32,165 nucleotides of DNA, taken from NCBI GenBank assembly GCA_020025795.1, contig JAHHRK010000004.1:1-32165 (forward strand), in the 5' to 3' direction. The stretch comes from Faecalibacterium sp. (GTDB taxonomy: Bacteria; Bacillota; Clostridia; Oscillospirales; Ruminococcaceae). This document shows positions 1 to 6,933 of this stretch, piece after piece; the first letter of the stretch is position 1, and each line of letters begins with the position of its first letter. Made by a program: the position numbers and the translations under genes. The notes under the pieces are model-generated. The model searched no databases and was not told where the DNA came from. It saw only the letters and a list, made by a program, of their open reading frames with translations.

Positions 1-20
1 ATATATTCGGACAATTGAGT

Positions 21-56
21 GCGCCCCCGATTCTAACGAGTCGGGGGCGCATTTTA
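21..56 (+). terminator. Intrinsic terminator of a gene upstream of the window
   Basis: A perfect 10-bp GC-rich stem (arms 21-30 and 41-50) with a 10-nt loop is followed by ATTTTAT. It closes transcription from a gene lying left of the window and insulates the AT-rich ATPase gene. The short T-tract makes it a moderate terminator. Confidence 0.75.
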
Positions 57-80
57 TAAGTAGTAATCAACTACTCTTAA

Positions 81-109
81 TTGTTTCTTTATTTTTTATA
101 TGATATACT
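81..109 (+). promoter_or_regulatory. Putative sigma-A promoter of the ATPase gene
   Basis: TTGTTT (81-86) and TATACT (104-109) are separated by 17 bp, and a TG dinucleotide lies just before the -10 (extended -10). Transcription would start near 116, giving a leader of about 110 nt. The surroundings are AT-rich, which raises the chance of a fortuitous match. Confidence 0.45.
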
Positions 110-227
110 TTAATTAGAATAAAGTTACTATGTTTTTACCTAGATTAGCTGTAAGATTAATTTTGTGATGCTCGATCTTATTATCAGTTCTTAATTTTAA
201 CATTATTAGATAAAGGGAGTCAGTTCG

Positions 228-1664
228 ATGAACTTCAAAGATGTTTATTTTGGCTGTTCTGACGCAGAAACTGAGGCAAATCGATATCCAGAAGTCTTTT
301 GCAAGGTATTTTTTGACCCTCATGAAAACCTAAAAAAGCTAATGTTTGGAGACGAGTTTCTACTACTAGGTCGAAAAGGCGATGGAAAAACCGCTTATGG
401 CGAGCAACTTCGTCTTGAATCTACAAACAATAACATTTACACGTACAGAAAATCTTTAAACAATTTCAACAATCAAGTTTTTCAACAAATTAAATCAACT
501 GGCCTGATTGGCGGCAATCCTTATTTTTCATTTTGGAAATGCATTTTAATGATAAAATGTGTAGAAATGATCAATACTGCCGAGCCCCATATACAACATC
601 GTGATTTTGTAAATCTTGTCGCTACATTAAGCGAAAACGGTTTTATTGATACACGAAATGACCGGGATATTTCAGTAACAATTACTCAATTAGTACAGCT
701 TGATTCTACTATAAGTATTAAGAGTGTGTTTCAACATAGTAGACACTATGATCAAAGTAAAGTTTTGGTGGGTGCAGAACAAATATACGCGTCTATTAAA
801 AACACAATACAAGATTTATACTGCACTGAAAAATTCATTTTCGTTATCGATGGTTTGGATGATGTTTTACAATATTCAGAGTTCAATCCAGATATCATAA
901 CTGGTCTTATTCGAGCAACTGAAGAAATCAACAGATTATTTAGAAAAAAAGAACTCTCACTAAAAATCATTCTCTTTATGCGATATGATATTTTTAGTTT
1001 GTGCCGAGACCCTAATCTTTCTAAGATTTCCCGTGACTCATGCATTAAATTAGAGTGGCTAGTTGGCGATGAACCCGAAACATCAGACTTAATCAAACTC
1101 GTAGAAAAACGTATGGATGCGGCGACAGGAAAAGAAAATTCCTTTAGTGGTGTATGGAATGAGGTTTTTCCGGAAAAGATTAATGGCAAAGACACTTTAG
1201 ATTATGTTCTTGAAAATATAATTTATCGTCCGCGAGATATCCTTCAATTTTTCATCGAGGTTCAAAAAGAGTATACCTTTGGGAAAAAACTAACTCCAGA
1301 AAAAGTACAATTTGCACTAGCTCGATATTCTAATGATTATTTTGTTGCCGCAATGGCTGATGAATTAACCGGATTTTTTCCTAATGAAGCTGTCACTCAA
1401 TTACCACATGTATTATCCAGAATGGGAGAGCAATACTTTTATCCTGAAGCATTTGCAAAAGAATGTGCCAAATATCCTGAGTTTAAGGACGTATCCGCAT
1501 ACGACATATTAGGAAAACTTTTTGTTGCTGGTTATATTGGTCAGCATCGTCCACGAGAAGATCGCGACTATACTGTTTTTTCTTACCGCAATCCATGGGA
1601 ACGATTCTGTGATGACCACGAATGCATCCTTCATCGAGGATTGATGAGAGCTTTGAACATCTAA
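228..1664 (+). CDS. P-loop ATPase, Sll1717/KAP-like family
   Basis: A 478-residue predicted cytoplasmic NTPase of unknown role. A Walker A motif GRKGDGKT lies at residues 48-55, a Walker B-like FIFVIDGLDD at 203-212, and a sensor-like strand with RYD at about 247-254. No transmembrane segment or signal peptide is visible. The arrangement (N-terminal FG..A motif, early Walker A, helical C-terminal half) resembles the Sll1717-type P-loop ATPases, a STAND/KAP-like group often found in accessory DNA. The start is set by AAAGGGA at 212-218. The gene is conspicuously AT-rich with A/T-ending codons, unlike the GC-rich, C-ending codons of the genes downstream. It stands alone between terminators, which suggests horizontal acquisition. 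A defence or stress role is inference only; the ATPase call is firm, the family fairly likely. Confidence 0.75.
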   Translation: MNFKDVYFGCSDAETEANRYPEVFCKVFFDPHENLKKLMFGDEFLLLGRKGDGKTAYGEQLRLESTNNNIYTYRKSLNNFNNQVFQQIKSTGLIGGNPYFSFWKCILMIKCVEMINTAEPHIQHRDFVNLVATLSENGFIDTRNDRDISVTITQLVQLDSTISIKSVFQHSRHYDQSKVLVGAEQIYASIKNTIQDLYCTEKFIFVIDGLDDVLQYSEFNPDIITGLIRATEEINRLFRKKELSLKIILFMRYDIFSLCRDPNLSKISRDSCIKLEWLVGDEPETSDLIKLVEKRMDAATGKENSFSGVWNEVFPEKINGKDTLDYVLENIIYRPRDILQFFIEVQKEYTFGKKLTPEKVQFALARYSNDYFVAAMADELTGFFPNEAVTQLPHVLSRMGEQYFYPEAFAKECAKYPEFKDVSAYDILGKLFVAGYIGQHRPREDRDYTVFSYRNPWERFCDDHECILHRGLMRALNI

Positions 1665-1717
1665 GAATTATTTATGCTTTTTTGTTTGGAAATGCGTTAT
1701 CTCTTATCGTATTGAAG

Positions 1718-1748
1718 AAGAGCTGCACCATTTGGTGCAGCTCTTTTA
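1718..1748 (+). terminator. Intrinsic terminator of the ATPase gene
   Basis: A perfect 12-bp stem (1718-1729 with 1734-1745), an ATTT loop and a T-rich tail lie about 55 nt after the ATPase stop. The rest of the 328-bp gap to the next gene holds a small dyad (TTGTGC 1868-1873 / GCACAA 1880-1885) of unknown meaning and the promoter described next. No other gene is visible there. Confidence 0.85.
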
Positions 1749-1933
1749 CTTTATAAAGACACTTTTTTATATCCCAATGATGCCAGTTGTTGCGATGGAA
1801 TTGCAGTAATGGTATTTTTTGTAATTTGTTTTGATGTAAAATTTTATCAATGAGCAGACGGGGCGTATTGTGCGCTGCAGCACAAGTTTCTGTTTCGGAA
1901 TAAAAGAAATTCGACTATTTTAGAATGTTACAC

Positions 1934-1982
1934 TTTACACCATAACAATATTACGGTAATATAATAGCGTAACATTGTTATG
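1934..1982 (+). promoter_or_regulatory. Promoter and long dyad operator before the yhbD-like gene
   Basis: TATAAT at 1960-1965 is an ideal -10. A possible -35 TTTACA at 1934-1939 leaves an unusually long 20-bp spacer. An inverted repeat surrounds the -10: outer arms CATAACAAT (1941-1949) and ATTGTTATG (1974-1982), inner arms TTACG and CGTAA, one mismatch, 12-nt centre. The right arm runs into the Shine-Dalgarno GGAGG (1982-1986). A protein bound here would cover the promoter from -10 to the ribosome site. The encoded HTH protein is an obvious candidate ligand (inference). Confidence 0.6.
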
Positions 1983-1992
1983 GAGGTGCATT

Positions 1993-2379
1993 ATGGAGGA
2001 TCTGATTTCCAAACGAGAAGTTCTGGAACGGTATGGAATCTCGTATGGTGCGCTATACCGATGGAAGCGGCTTGGCTTGATTCCGGAGGATTGGTTCATC
2101 AAAAAAGCGACCGTGACAGGGCAGGAAACCTTTTTCAGAAAAGCGCAGATCTGTCCGCGGGTCGAGTTGATTCTGGACCGAAAAGAAACCGTTTCGCTGG
2201 AAGAACTGGCACAGATGCTGGACGGAAAACAGAAGGAACAGCGATCCCGACGGCAGCTTATTCTGGAAAATGGTTTTGAGCGCAGAGAATACAGCGTGGA
2301 AGAGCTGCAAAATGCAGTGCTGACAGACGGAGAACGTAAAATCAGTATTTTGGAATATTTACGGGAGGTTTCGTTATGA
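1993..2379 (+). CDS. YhbD-like (DUF4004) HTH protein
   Basis: A 128-residue protein whose N-terminus reads MEDLISKREVLERYGISYG, followed by LYRWKRLGLIPEDWFIKK. This is a MerR-type winged-helix half like that of Bacillus YhbD (DUF4004 family). Family members sit next to bactofilin genes, as here, but their biochemical role is not settled. The ATG at 1993 is chosen over an upstream in-frame TTG (1975) because GGAGG at 1982-1986 is correctly spaced only for the ATG. The gene overlaps the next by four bases (ATGA at 2376-2379), so the two are translationally coupled. The C-terminal half is charged and helical. A role as transcriptional regulator of its own operon, via the dyad over the promoter, is plausible but unproven. 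Confidence 0.8.
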   Translation: MEDLISKREVLERYGISYGALYRWKRLGLIPEDWFIKKATVTGQETFFRKAQICPRVELILDRKETVSLEELAQMLDGKQKEQRSRRQLILENGFERREYSVEELQNAVLTDGERKISILEYLREVSL

Positions 2380-3080
2380 GTGATAAAATGAATTTGCGTG
2401 TTAGCGGAGCATCTACTATGCCGGGCGGCGATTACGGAAAGGTGAGTATCAGCGGCAGCGGCCAGGTGACCGGCAATCTGCGTGCAGACACCATCAGCTG
2501 TTCCGGTGCAGCAAAGGTACTGGGCAATGTCGTTACTGAAAGTCTGGATTGTTCCGGTGCTTGCGCGTTGAGCGGAGAGGTTCAGGCAAAGCAGGTTCAC
2601 GCTTCCGGCAGTGTAAAAGTGGAACAAAATTTCAGCGGTGAGGAGATGCATTTGTCCGGTGCGGTCAAGGTGATGCGCACCCTGCGCTGCAAAATCCTGA
2701 AGATAACAGGCGGCTTGTCCGTGGGCGAAGATGTGGAAGCAGAAGAAGCATATCTCAGCGGCGCTGCCAAAATTGAAGGCCTGCTCAATGCGGAAACAAT
2801 CGAGCTGACCAGTAATGCCACATCACACATCCGAGAAATCGGCTGCTCCAGCCTGAAGGTGCGAAAGGAAAAGGGCGGCTGGCTCAAGCGTGCGTTCGGT
2901 GGTTATGCGCTGGAAGTAAATAGTATTGAAGCGGACCAGGCAGATTTGGAATACACGCAGGCAGAGGTGGTTCGTGGCCGTGATGTGCGTGTGGGTTGTG
3001 GTTGCCGTGTGCAGCGGGTGGAATACACCGGAACCTGCCATGCAGACGAAGGCACTGTGGCGGAACTGGTCAAGGTTTAA
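2376..3080 (+). CDS. Bactofilin-like polymer-forming protein (YhbE/YhbF type)
   Basis: A 234-residue protein with repeating short beta-strand turns from about residue 15 to 150 (for example SISGSGQVTGNL, TISCSGAAKVLGN, LDCSGACALSGEV, HLSGAVKV). This is the right-handed beta-helix signature of bactofilins, which polymerise into cytoskeletal filaments without nucleotide. No membrane segment is visible. The C-terminal 80 residues depart from the repeat and include a basic linker (about residues 163-172). The partner YhbD-like gene overlaps its start, matching the yhbD-yhbE/yhbF arrangement in Bacillus, where the bactofilins are linked to motility; motility here is not implied. The family call is strong; cellular role unknown. 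Confidence 0.82.
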   Translation: MSDKMNLRVSGASTMPGGDYGKVSISGSGQVTGNLRADTISCSGAAKVLGNVVTESLDCSGACALSGEVQAKQVHASGSVKVEQNFSGEEMHLSGAVKVMRTLRCKILKITGGLSVGEDVEAEEAYLSGAAKIEGLLNAETIELTSNATSHIREIGCSSLKVRKEKGGWLKRAFGGYALEVNSIEADQADLEYTQAEVVRGRDVRVGCGCRVQRVEYTGTCHADEGTVAELVKV

Positions 3081-3173
3081 TACAAAGCAAACAATCTGAG
3101 ATTGCAATACAGGCACCTGCGGACTATACTGTACGAGAGTCAAATCCATTTTCCGCAGGAAGGGGCAGCAGCA

Positions 3174-3662
3174 TTGATACAGAATATTCAAAATTGGAAA
3201 GATAAGCACCCGGATTTGTGGGAGTTTATCCTGTTCAATCTGCTGTCGAACTGTGCGACCATCACCAATTTTGTGGTGCTGTGGCTTTCCGGCAGCATAC
3301 TTTTTCGCCGCATGGATACGCCTTTCCGCTGGCTGATTTTTGATTATACGGCACCGGGTTCTGGTGGCCTGGGTGGATTTTTGTCGTTCCTGCTGGCGTA
3401 TGTGTGCGCCCAGTGTGTCAACTATGTGGTGCAGCGCAAGTGGGCCTTTGGTGCTACGGTAGCGGTGAAAAAGACCATTGGCTGGTATATCCTGACGGTA
3501 ACCGTGGCAGGAATCATCAGCGTGGCATTGCCCGGTTATCTGGTTCCGATGCTTACGCCCTATGTGGGCGGTGCGGCAAGCACCATCGCCAATATGGTAA
3601 ATATCGGCGTGCAGGTGGTGGTCAACTATCCCATGTTGAAATTTGTAATTATGAAAAAATAA
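3174..3662 (+). CDS. GtrA-like polytopic membrane protein
   Basis: From a TTG at 3174 the product is 162 residues with four hydrophobic segments (approximately residues 15-35, 58-78, 94-116 and 126-155) and the WEFILFNLLSN entry typical of GtrA-like proteins. That family is proposed to flip or present lipid-linked sugars for cell-surface glycan decoration. The start is inferred from AGGAAGGGG at 3157-3165, eight bases before the TTG; an in-frame TTG at 3102 lacks a ribosome site. It follows the bactofilin gene by about 90 nt without a visible terminator and may be co-transcribed. It is followed by a strong terminator. Confidence 0.72.
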   Translation: MIQNIQNWKDKHPDLWEFILFNLLSNCATITNFVVLWLSGSILFRRMDTPFRWLIFDYTAPGSGGLGGFLSFLLAYVCAQCVNYVVQRKWAFGATVAVKKTIGWYILTVTVAGIISVALPGYLVPMLTPYVGGAASTIANMVNIGVQVVVNYPMLKFVIMKK

Positions 3663-3664
3663 AA

Positions 3665-3696
3665 AATGCCGGCGATATGGTTCGTCGGCATTTTTT
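3665..3696 (+). terminator. Intrinsic terminator after the GtrA-like gene
   Basis: AATGCCG (3665-3671) pairs with CGGCATT (3686-3692) and the stem extends by CGA/TCG around a short loop. Six T's follow. It ends the yhbD–bactofilin–gtrA transcript. Confidence 0.85.
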
Positions 3697-3765
3697 GCGG
3701 CAAAAATCAAAAAAGACTTGGTTTTGCGGCAAAAGTTTTCTACAATAAAAAAGAAACCTGCGTGC

Positions 3766-3803
3766 GACCCCGTTTTTGCCGGGGGACGTGCGTATCTTAT
3801 AAT
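3766..3803 (+). promoter_or_regulatory. sigI promoter block shared with the lipoprotein gene
   Basis: GACCCC (3766-3771), then three bases, TTTGCC (3775-3780), 17 bp, and TATAAT (3798-3803). The same three blocks with identical spacing occur at 5421-5458. Either this is a sigma-A promoter with an activator box GACCCC just upstream of -35, or GACCCC is the C-rich -35 reported for SigI-type promoters, implying autoregulation. Confidence 0.55.
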
Positions 3804-3821
3804 AAGGGAAGGAGTGGGGTT

Positions 3822-4550
3822 ATGCGGCAGGAGACAGAAATCACAGCAAAAGTGTACGCTGCGAAACAAGATGTACAAAAAGCGGATGCGCTGATTCGTG
3901 CCTATATTCCCTTTATTCGTGCCGAAGCATCTCGCGCACTTTCCCAATTCTGCACCGAGCAGGACGATGCCTTCAGCATTGCAATGATGGCGTTTCACGA
4001 AGCAATTTTGGGCTATGAGCAGGACCGGGGCAGCTTTTTGTCCTACGCGGCGCTGCGTATTCGCAGCAGGCTTTTGGACGAGCAGCGCAAACAGGCACGC
4101 CATGACAAGGAGCTTTCGCTGGAAACACCCAACGACGGCGACAATGACAGCACGCTGGCGGATACCTTGCAGGAAACAAGCAATCCCATTGAGGATGCCG
4201 AAGTGCAACAGGCCACACGGCAGGAAATTCTGGAGCTGGCGGCGGTGATGCAGACCTTTGGCGTCAGCTTTGCCGATGTGGCAGACAACGCCCCCAAACA
4301 GGAGCGTACGCTGGAAGCTTGCGGGCAGGCGATTCGCTGGGCAGGTGCGCATCCGGAACTGCTGGACGAATTGCTTCGGACGAAAAAGCTGCCCATGACA
4401 AAGTTGGTCAAAGGCAGCGGTGTGGAGCGCAAGACGCTGGAGCGGCATCGCAAGTACGTTTTGGCAATGCTTTTGGTGCAGACCAATGGATACGAAATCA
4501 TGCGGGGACATCTGAGAAGAGTCCTGCGGAAAAGGAGGCCAACAGCATGA
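3822..4550 (+). CDS. sigI: RNA polymerase sigma factor SigI
   Basis: A 242-residue alternative sigma factor. The N-terminal region 2-like part contains YIPFIRAEASRAL, DDAFSIAMMAFHEAI and GSFLSYAALRIRSRLLDEQRKQ (about residues 27-93), the helix pattern of SigI-type sigma-70 proteins. An acidic linker follows (about 100-130), then a C-terminal region with a terminal HTH-like VKGSGVERKTLERHRKYVLAMLL (about 200-222) that serves as the DNA-binding end in this family. The family drives heat- and envelope-stress genes and is held at the membrane by RsgI. The start ATG has GGGAAGGAG at 3806-3814. Its stop overlaps the start of rsgI (ATGA, 4547-4550), so the pair is coupled. Identification is strong because of the adjacent RsgI. 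Confidence 0.88.
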   Translation: MRQETEITAKVYAAKQDVQKADALIRAYIPFIRAEASRALSQFCTEQDDAFSIAMMAFHEAILGYEQDRGSFLSYAALRIRSRLLDEQRKQARHDKELSLETPNDGDNDSTLADTLQETSNPIEDAEVQQATRQEILELAAVMQTFGVSFADVADNAPKQERTLEACGQAIRWAGAHPELLDELLRTKKLPMTKLVKGSGVERKTLERHRKYVLAMLLVQTNGYEIMRGHLRRVLRKRRPTA

Positions 4551-5332
4551 AATATATGGTGATGGAATGTCATCCGGGCTTTGCTGTCGTGATGAGCGAG
4601 GACGGCCGCTTTTTGAAAGTAGCGAACCGAAATTATCAGGTCGGTCAGACCGTGACGGATATCATAGAAATGCAGGTGCCCACGAGTAAAAAGCGGCGTG
4701 GCAGATTGCATACCTTACTGTATTCGGCGGCAACGGTAGCGGCCTGCGCCATGCTGGCGGTAACAGTATTTCTGTATCAGGGTCAGGTGGCATATGCGTC
4801 AGTATATTTGGATATCAATCCCCAGGTGCGAATTGGCGTGAACCGACAGGATCAGGTTGTGGAGCTGGAGGCCGACGACCCGGACGGAATCGCACTGCTG
4901 GACGGGTATCAGTTCAGCCAGAAAAGCAGGGACCAGGTGGTGCAGGAGTTGGTAGCGCGTGCCATCGACATGGACTATCTGAACTCCGGTGACAGCATAG
5001 CCTTGCGCGTGGAAGCAAAGGATGCCGATTGGGCAACCCAATACAGTGAAGATGTGCGTGCCGCGCTGAATGCTTATTTGGCCCAGCGGCAGGACGTGCT
5101 GGTGGATGTGGACGACTGGGACGATTTGTTCGATGAAGATGACTGGGACGGGGACGACGATGCCGAGGAAGATTCGGATCATGCCGATGCTGAAGACGAA
5201 AAGGACCAGGACGATACAGATGATTCCGATATGGACGAAGATGAGCCGGATGACCGGGCCGACGACCAGGAGGAATCGGACGACGAAGACGATACCGACA
5301 ATGAAGACAGCGATGAGGATGCGGACGAGTGA
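4547..5332 (+). CDS. rsgI: Anti-sigma-I factor RsgI with an acidic extracellular tail
   Basis: A 261-residue single-pass membrane anti-sigma factor. Residues 1-50 form the cytoplasmic RsgI N-terminal domain (MKYMVMECHPGFAVVM) that binds SigI. A basic stop KKRRGR (49-54) precedes a transmembrane helix at about 56-77. The outside begins with VYLDINPQVRIGVN (87-99), the conserved RsgI stretch; its Asn91-Pro92 corresponds to the site at which RsgI proteins are reported to self-cleave during signalling. A folded domain runs to about 180, then residues 186-261 are almost entirely Asp/Glu. Clostridial RsgI proteins often carry carbohydrate-binding or enzyme domains here; this one carries only a disordered acidic tail, closer to the disordered tail of Bacillus RsgI. 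Start overlaps sigI by four bases with AAAGGAGG at 4530-4537. Confidence 0.88.
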   Translation: MKYMVMECHPGFAVVMSEDGRFLKVANRNYQVGQTVTDIIEMQVPTSKKRRGRLHTLLYSAATVAACAMLAVTVFLYQGQVAYASVYLDINPQVRIGVNRQDQVVELEADDPDGIALLDGYQFSQKSRDQVVQELVARAIDMDYLNSGDSIALRVEAKDADWATQYSEDVRAALNAYLAQRQDVLVDVDDWDDLFDEDDWDGDDDAEEDSDHADAEDEKDQDDTDDSDMDEDEPDDRADDQEESDDEDDTDNEDSDEDADE

Positions 5333-5356
5333 CGCAGTACCTGTCTAAATAGAAGA

Positions 5357-5392
5357 AAAGCGCTCCGCCTGATATGGGCGGAGCGCTTTTTT
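5357..5392 (+). terminator. Intrinsic terminator of sigI–rsgI
   Basis: A perfect 13-bp stem (5357-5369 with 5377-5389) with a short loop ends in T's. It separates the sigI–rsgI transcript from the lipoprotein gene, which therefore needs its own promoter. Confidence 0.9.
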
Positions 5393-5420
5393 GCAAAAAA
5401 AGAAAAAATATTTTTGTTCT

Positions 5421-5458
5421 GACCCCACTTTTGGGCAAGGAGGGACGGAATCTATATA
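5421..5458 (+). promoter_or_regulatory. Promoter block of the acidic lipoprotein gene
   Basis: GACCCC (5421-5426), three bases, TTTGGG (5430-5435), 17 bp, TATATA (5453-5458): the same parts at the same spacing as before sigI. A further shared GGGACG lies in the spacer (5442-5447, compare 3783-3788), offset by 4 bp. The match suggests that the two genes answer the same factor, probably SigI or a regulator binding GACCCC. Confidence 0.55.
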
Positions 5459-5518
5459 CGAAAGGCGAAGAAGCCGATAAACAAACACCAAAGACCTATT
5501 TTTAAGGGGGCATTGAAT

Positions 5519-6613
5519 ATGAAAAAGACAAATTGGATGCAGACGGCAGCGTTGGGCCTGGCACTGGCGATGGGTATTTCTGTTATGGCGGGCTGCGGTC
5601 AGACCGCGAATGCTGAGGGCGTAAGCTATACGCCGGGCGGCGTAATCACCATCAGCGTGAATCCGGAAGTGGCGGTGCTCTACGATGGCAACGGCAATGT
5701 TGTACAGGTGGAAGCACGCAATGACGATGGCCAGAAGATCGTGGATGCTTACAGCGGTTATCAGGGCCGGGAAGCACGTCAGGTTGTAAGCGAAATTGTC
5801 AACGAAATCGGTAAAGCTGGTTATTTCGCATCGGAAGTGGAAAACGAAACGGAGGATGGTGTGCCGGAACGCCGTATCACCATCGAGATGGAACCCGGCT
5901 CCAGCCTGCCCAGCGATACTTTCCTGGAAGATGTGGTAGCTGATACCCGGAAGCAGGTCGAGCAGGCACATTGGAACGGTTCGGTGTACGTGCTGGATTA
6001 TGATGCCGAGGATTACATCCGCGGTGAAAAGGTGGATTATATCGATGACGATGACATCGTGGTATTCTACGAAAGCACCGGCAAGGTAACCACCGTGGTC
6101 AGCGGCGACGACAATAAGATCGAAAAGGTGTACAAGGAGTTTACGGGCAGCGATGTACGTGAAACTGTGCTGAAGCTGATCGATCAGGTAGAAGCTGCTA
6201 ATTATTATGTGGAAAGCATTGAGAATGAGGGCCACCGCATTGAAATCGAGATCGATCCGGTATCCGAGCTGAACGGTGAGGTTTCGGCCAAGGAACTGAA
6301 CAATACCGCAAGAGAGCAGGTCAAGACGGCACAGTGGATCGAGGATCGTCTGGTGATCGATTATGATGCCGAGGATTTCCTGGGCATTGAGCTGGACAGC
6401 GACGATGATCTGGATGACGACGATGATGATGACGCAGACGACGTGGACGATGACGACGATGAGGACGACATCGATGACAACGACGATGCAGATGATGTCG
6501 ACGACGATGATCTGGATGATGATGACCATGATGATGCAGACGACGACATGGACGATGATGACGATCTGGATGACGAGGATGACGACGAAGACGACGAAGA
6601 AGACAGAACCTGA
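5519..6613 (+). CDS. Lipoprotein with two RsgI-type repeats and poly-Asp tail
   Basis: A 364-residue surface lipoprotein. A signal sequence ends in the lipobox VMAGC with lipidated Cys26. Residues 44-168 resemble the RsgI extracytoplasmic domain, including ITISVNPEVAVLYDGNGNVV with Asn48-Pro49. A second copy spans about 178-290 (VVFYESTGKVTTVV). Each copy ends in DYDAED (160-165 and 281-286), showing an internal duplication. Residues 293-362 are nearly pure Asp with some Glu, encoded by GAY repeats. There is no anti-sigma domain, so it cannot bind SigI in the cytoplasm. ATG 5519 is chosen over TTG 5513 because AAGGGGG at 5504-5510 fits better. Function is unknown; an envelope sensor partner, decoy or cation binder for the RsgI system is inference. 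Confidence 0.75.
   Translation: MKKTNWMQTAALGLALAMGISVMAGCGQTANAEGVSYTPGGVITISVNPEVAVLYDGNGNVVQVEARNDDGQKIVDAYSGYQGREARQVVSEIVNEIGKAGYFASEVENETEDGVPERRITIEMEPGSSLPSDTFLEDVVADTRKQVEQAHWNGSVYVLDYDAEDYIRGEKVDYIDDDDIVVFYESTGKVTTVVSGDDNKIEKVYKEFTGSDVRETVLKLIDQVEAANYYVESIENEGHRIEIEIDPVSELNGEVSAKELNNTAREQVKTAQWIEDRLVIDYDAEDFLGIELDSDDDLDDDDDDDADDVDDDDDEDDIDDNDDADDVDDDDLDDDDHDDADDDMDDDDDLDDEDDDEDDEEDRT
6395..6600 (+). repeat. Low-complexity GAY (Asp codon) tract
   Basis: About 200 bp are built almost entirely of GAT/GAC codons with occasional GAG/GAA, coding for the poly-Asp tail of the lipoprotein. The mixed use of GAT and GAC breaks perfect repeats, but runs such as GACGATGATGAT could still vary in length by slippage. 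Confidence 0.85.
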
Positions 6614-6682
6614 TGCAGCGTGCTGTTCGTGCTGATTTAGAAAGCATGATTCAGAAAAGAAAACCGTAAAAATCTGATGTTT

Positions 6683-6736
6683 CCACCGCATGAGCCAAAT
6701 GGGAATTTTCCCGGCGGCTTGTGCGGTGGTTTTTTT
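6683..6736 (+). terminator. Intrinsic terminator of the lipoprotein gene
   Basis: CCACCGCA (6683-6690) pairs with TGCGGTGG (6722-6729) and a run of seven T's follows. A smaller GGGAA/TTCCC hairpin sits inside the loop. Confidence 0.85.
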
Positions 6737-6788
6737 GTCAGATTGCATAAGGTTCGACAGAATTTTTCTGCAAAAGGCGGAAAATCGG

Positions 6789-6817
6789 TTGACAGCAGTA
6801 ATGGGCTATGATAAAAT
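6789..6817 (+). promoter_or_regulatory. Promoter of the pyr leader and operon
   Basis: A consensus -35 TTGACA (6789-6794), 17 bp, and TAAAAT (6812-6817). Transcription would start near 6824, about 35 nt before the leader ORF. This is among the strongest sigma-A promoters in the window. Confidence 0.8.
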
Positions 6818-6858
6818 ATCTCGAAAGCAAAAACACGAATAGGGAAGAGGAGTACAAA

Positions 6859-6933
6859 ATGGCTGGTTTTAACGTTTACGCTGCGTTTTACAACGGCTGT
6901 ACTGGTTCTTCCTTTTCATATGATTTAATGTAA
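6859..6933 (+). CDS. 24-codon leader peptide of the pyr operon
   Basis: A short ORF begins at ATG 6859, preceded by GGGAAGAGGAG (6842-6852), and encodes 24 residues beginning MAGFNVYAAFYNGCTG and ending SYDLM. It contains three Phe and three Tyr. The TAA stop (6931-6933) overlaps the first bases of a terminator hairpin lying between it and pyrC. A U-rich stretch (6904-6916) precedes the hairpin. This resembles E. coli pyrBI and pyrE, where UTP-dependent polymerase pausing and leader translation decide termination. No PyrR-binding element was recognised. Translation of the ORF is inferred from its strong ribosome site and position. Confidence 0.6.
   Translation: MAGFNVYAAFYNGCTGSSFSYDLM

Noticed and set aside
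1868..1885. Small TTGTGC/GCACAA dyad in the gap after the ATPase gene
   Set aside because: Six-base arms in AT-rich spacer DNA with no nearby promoter; not distinguishable from chance.
6395..6600. Asp-codon repeat as an assembly or sequencing artefact
   Set aside because: The frame stays open with mixed GAT/GAC/GAG codons to a normal stop and terminator, and the neighbouring RsgI has an independent acidic tail.
5345..6748. A 467-codon minus-strand frame opposite the acidic lipoprotein, rich in Ile/Val
   Set aside because: The Ile/Val run is the reverse complement of GAT/GAC repeats (ATC/GTC). It has no ribosome site, and the plus-strand gene has a signal peptide, lipobox and duplicated domain.
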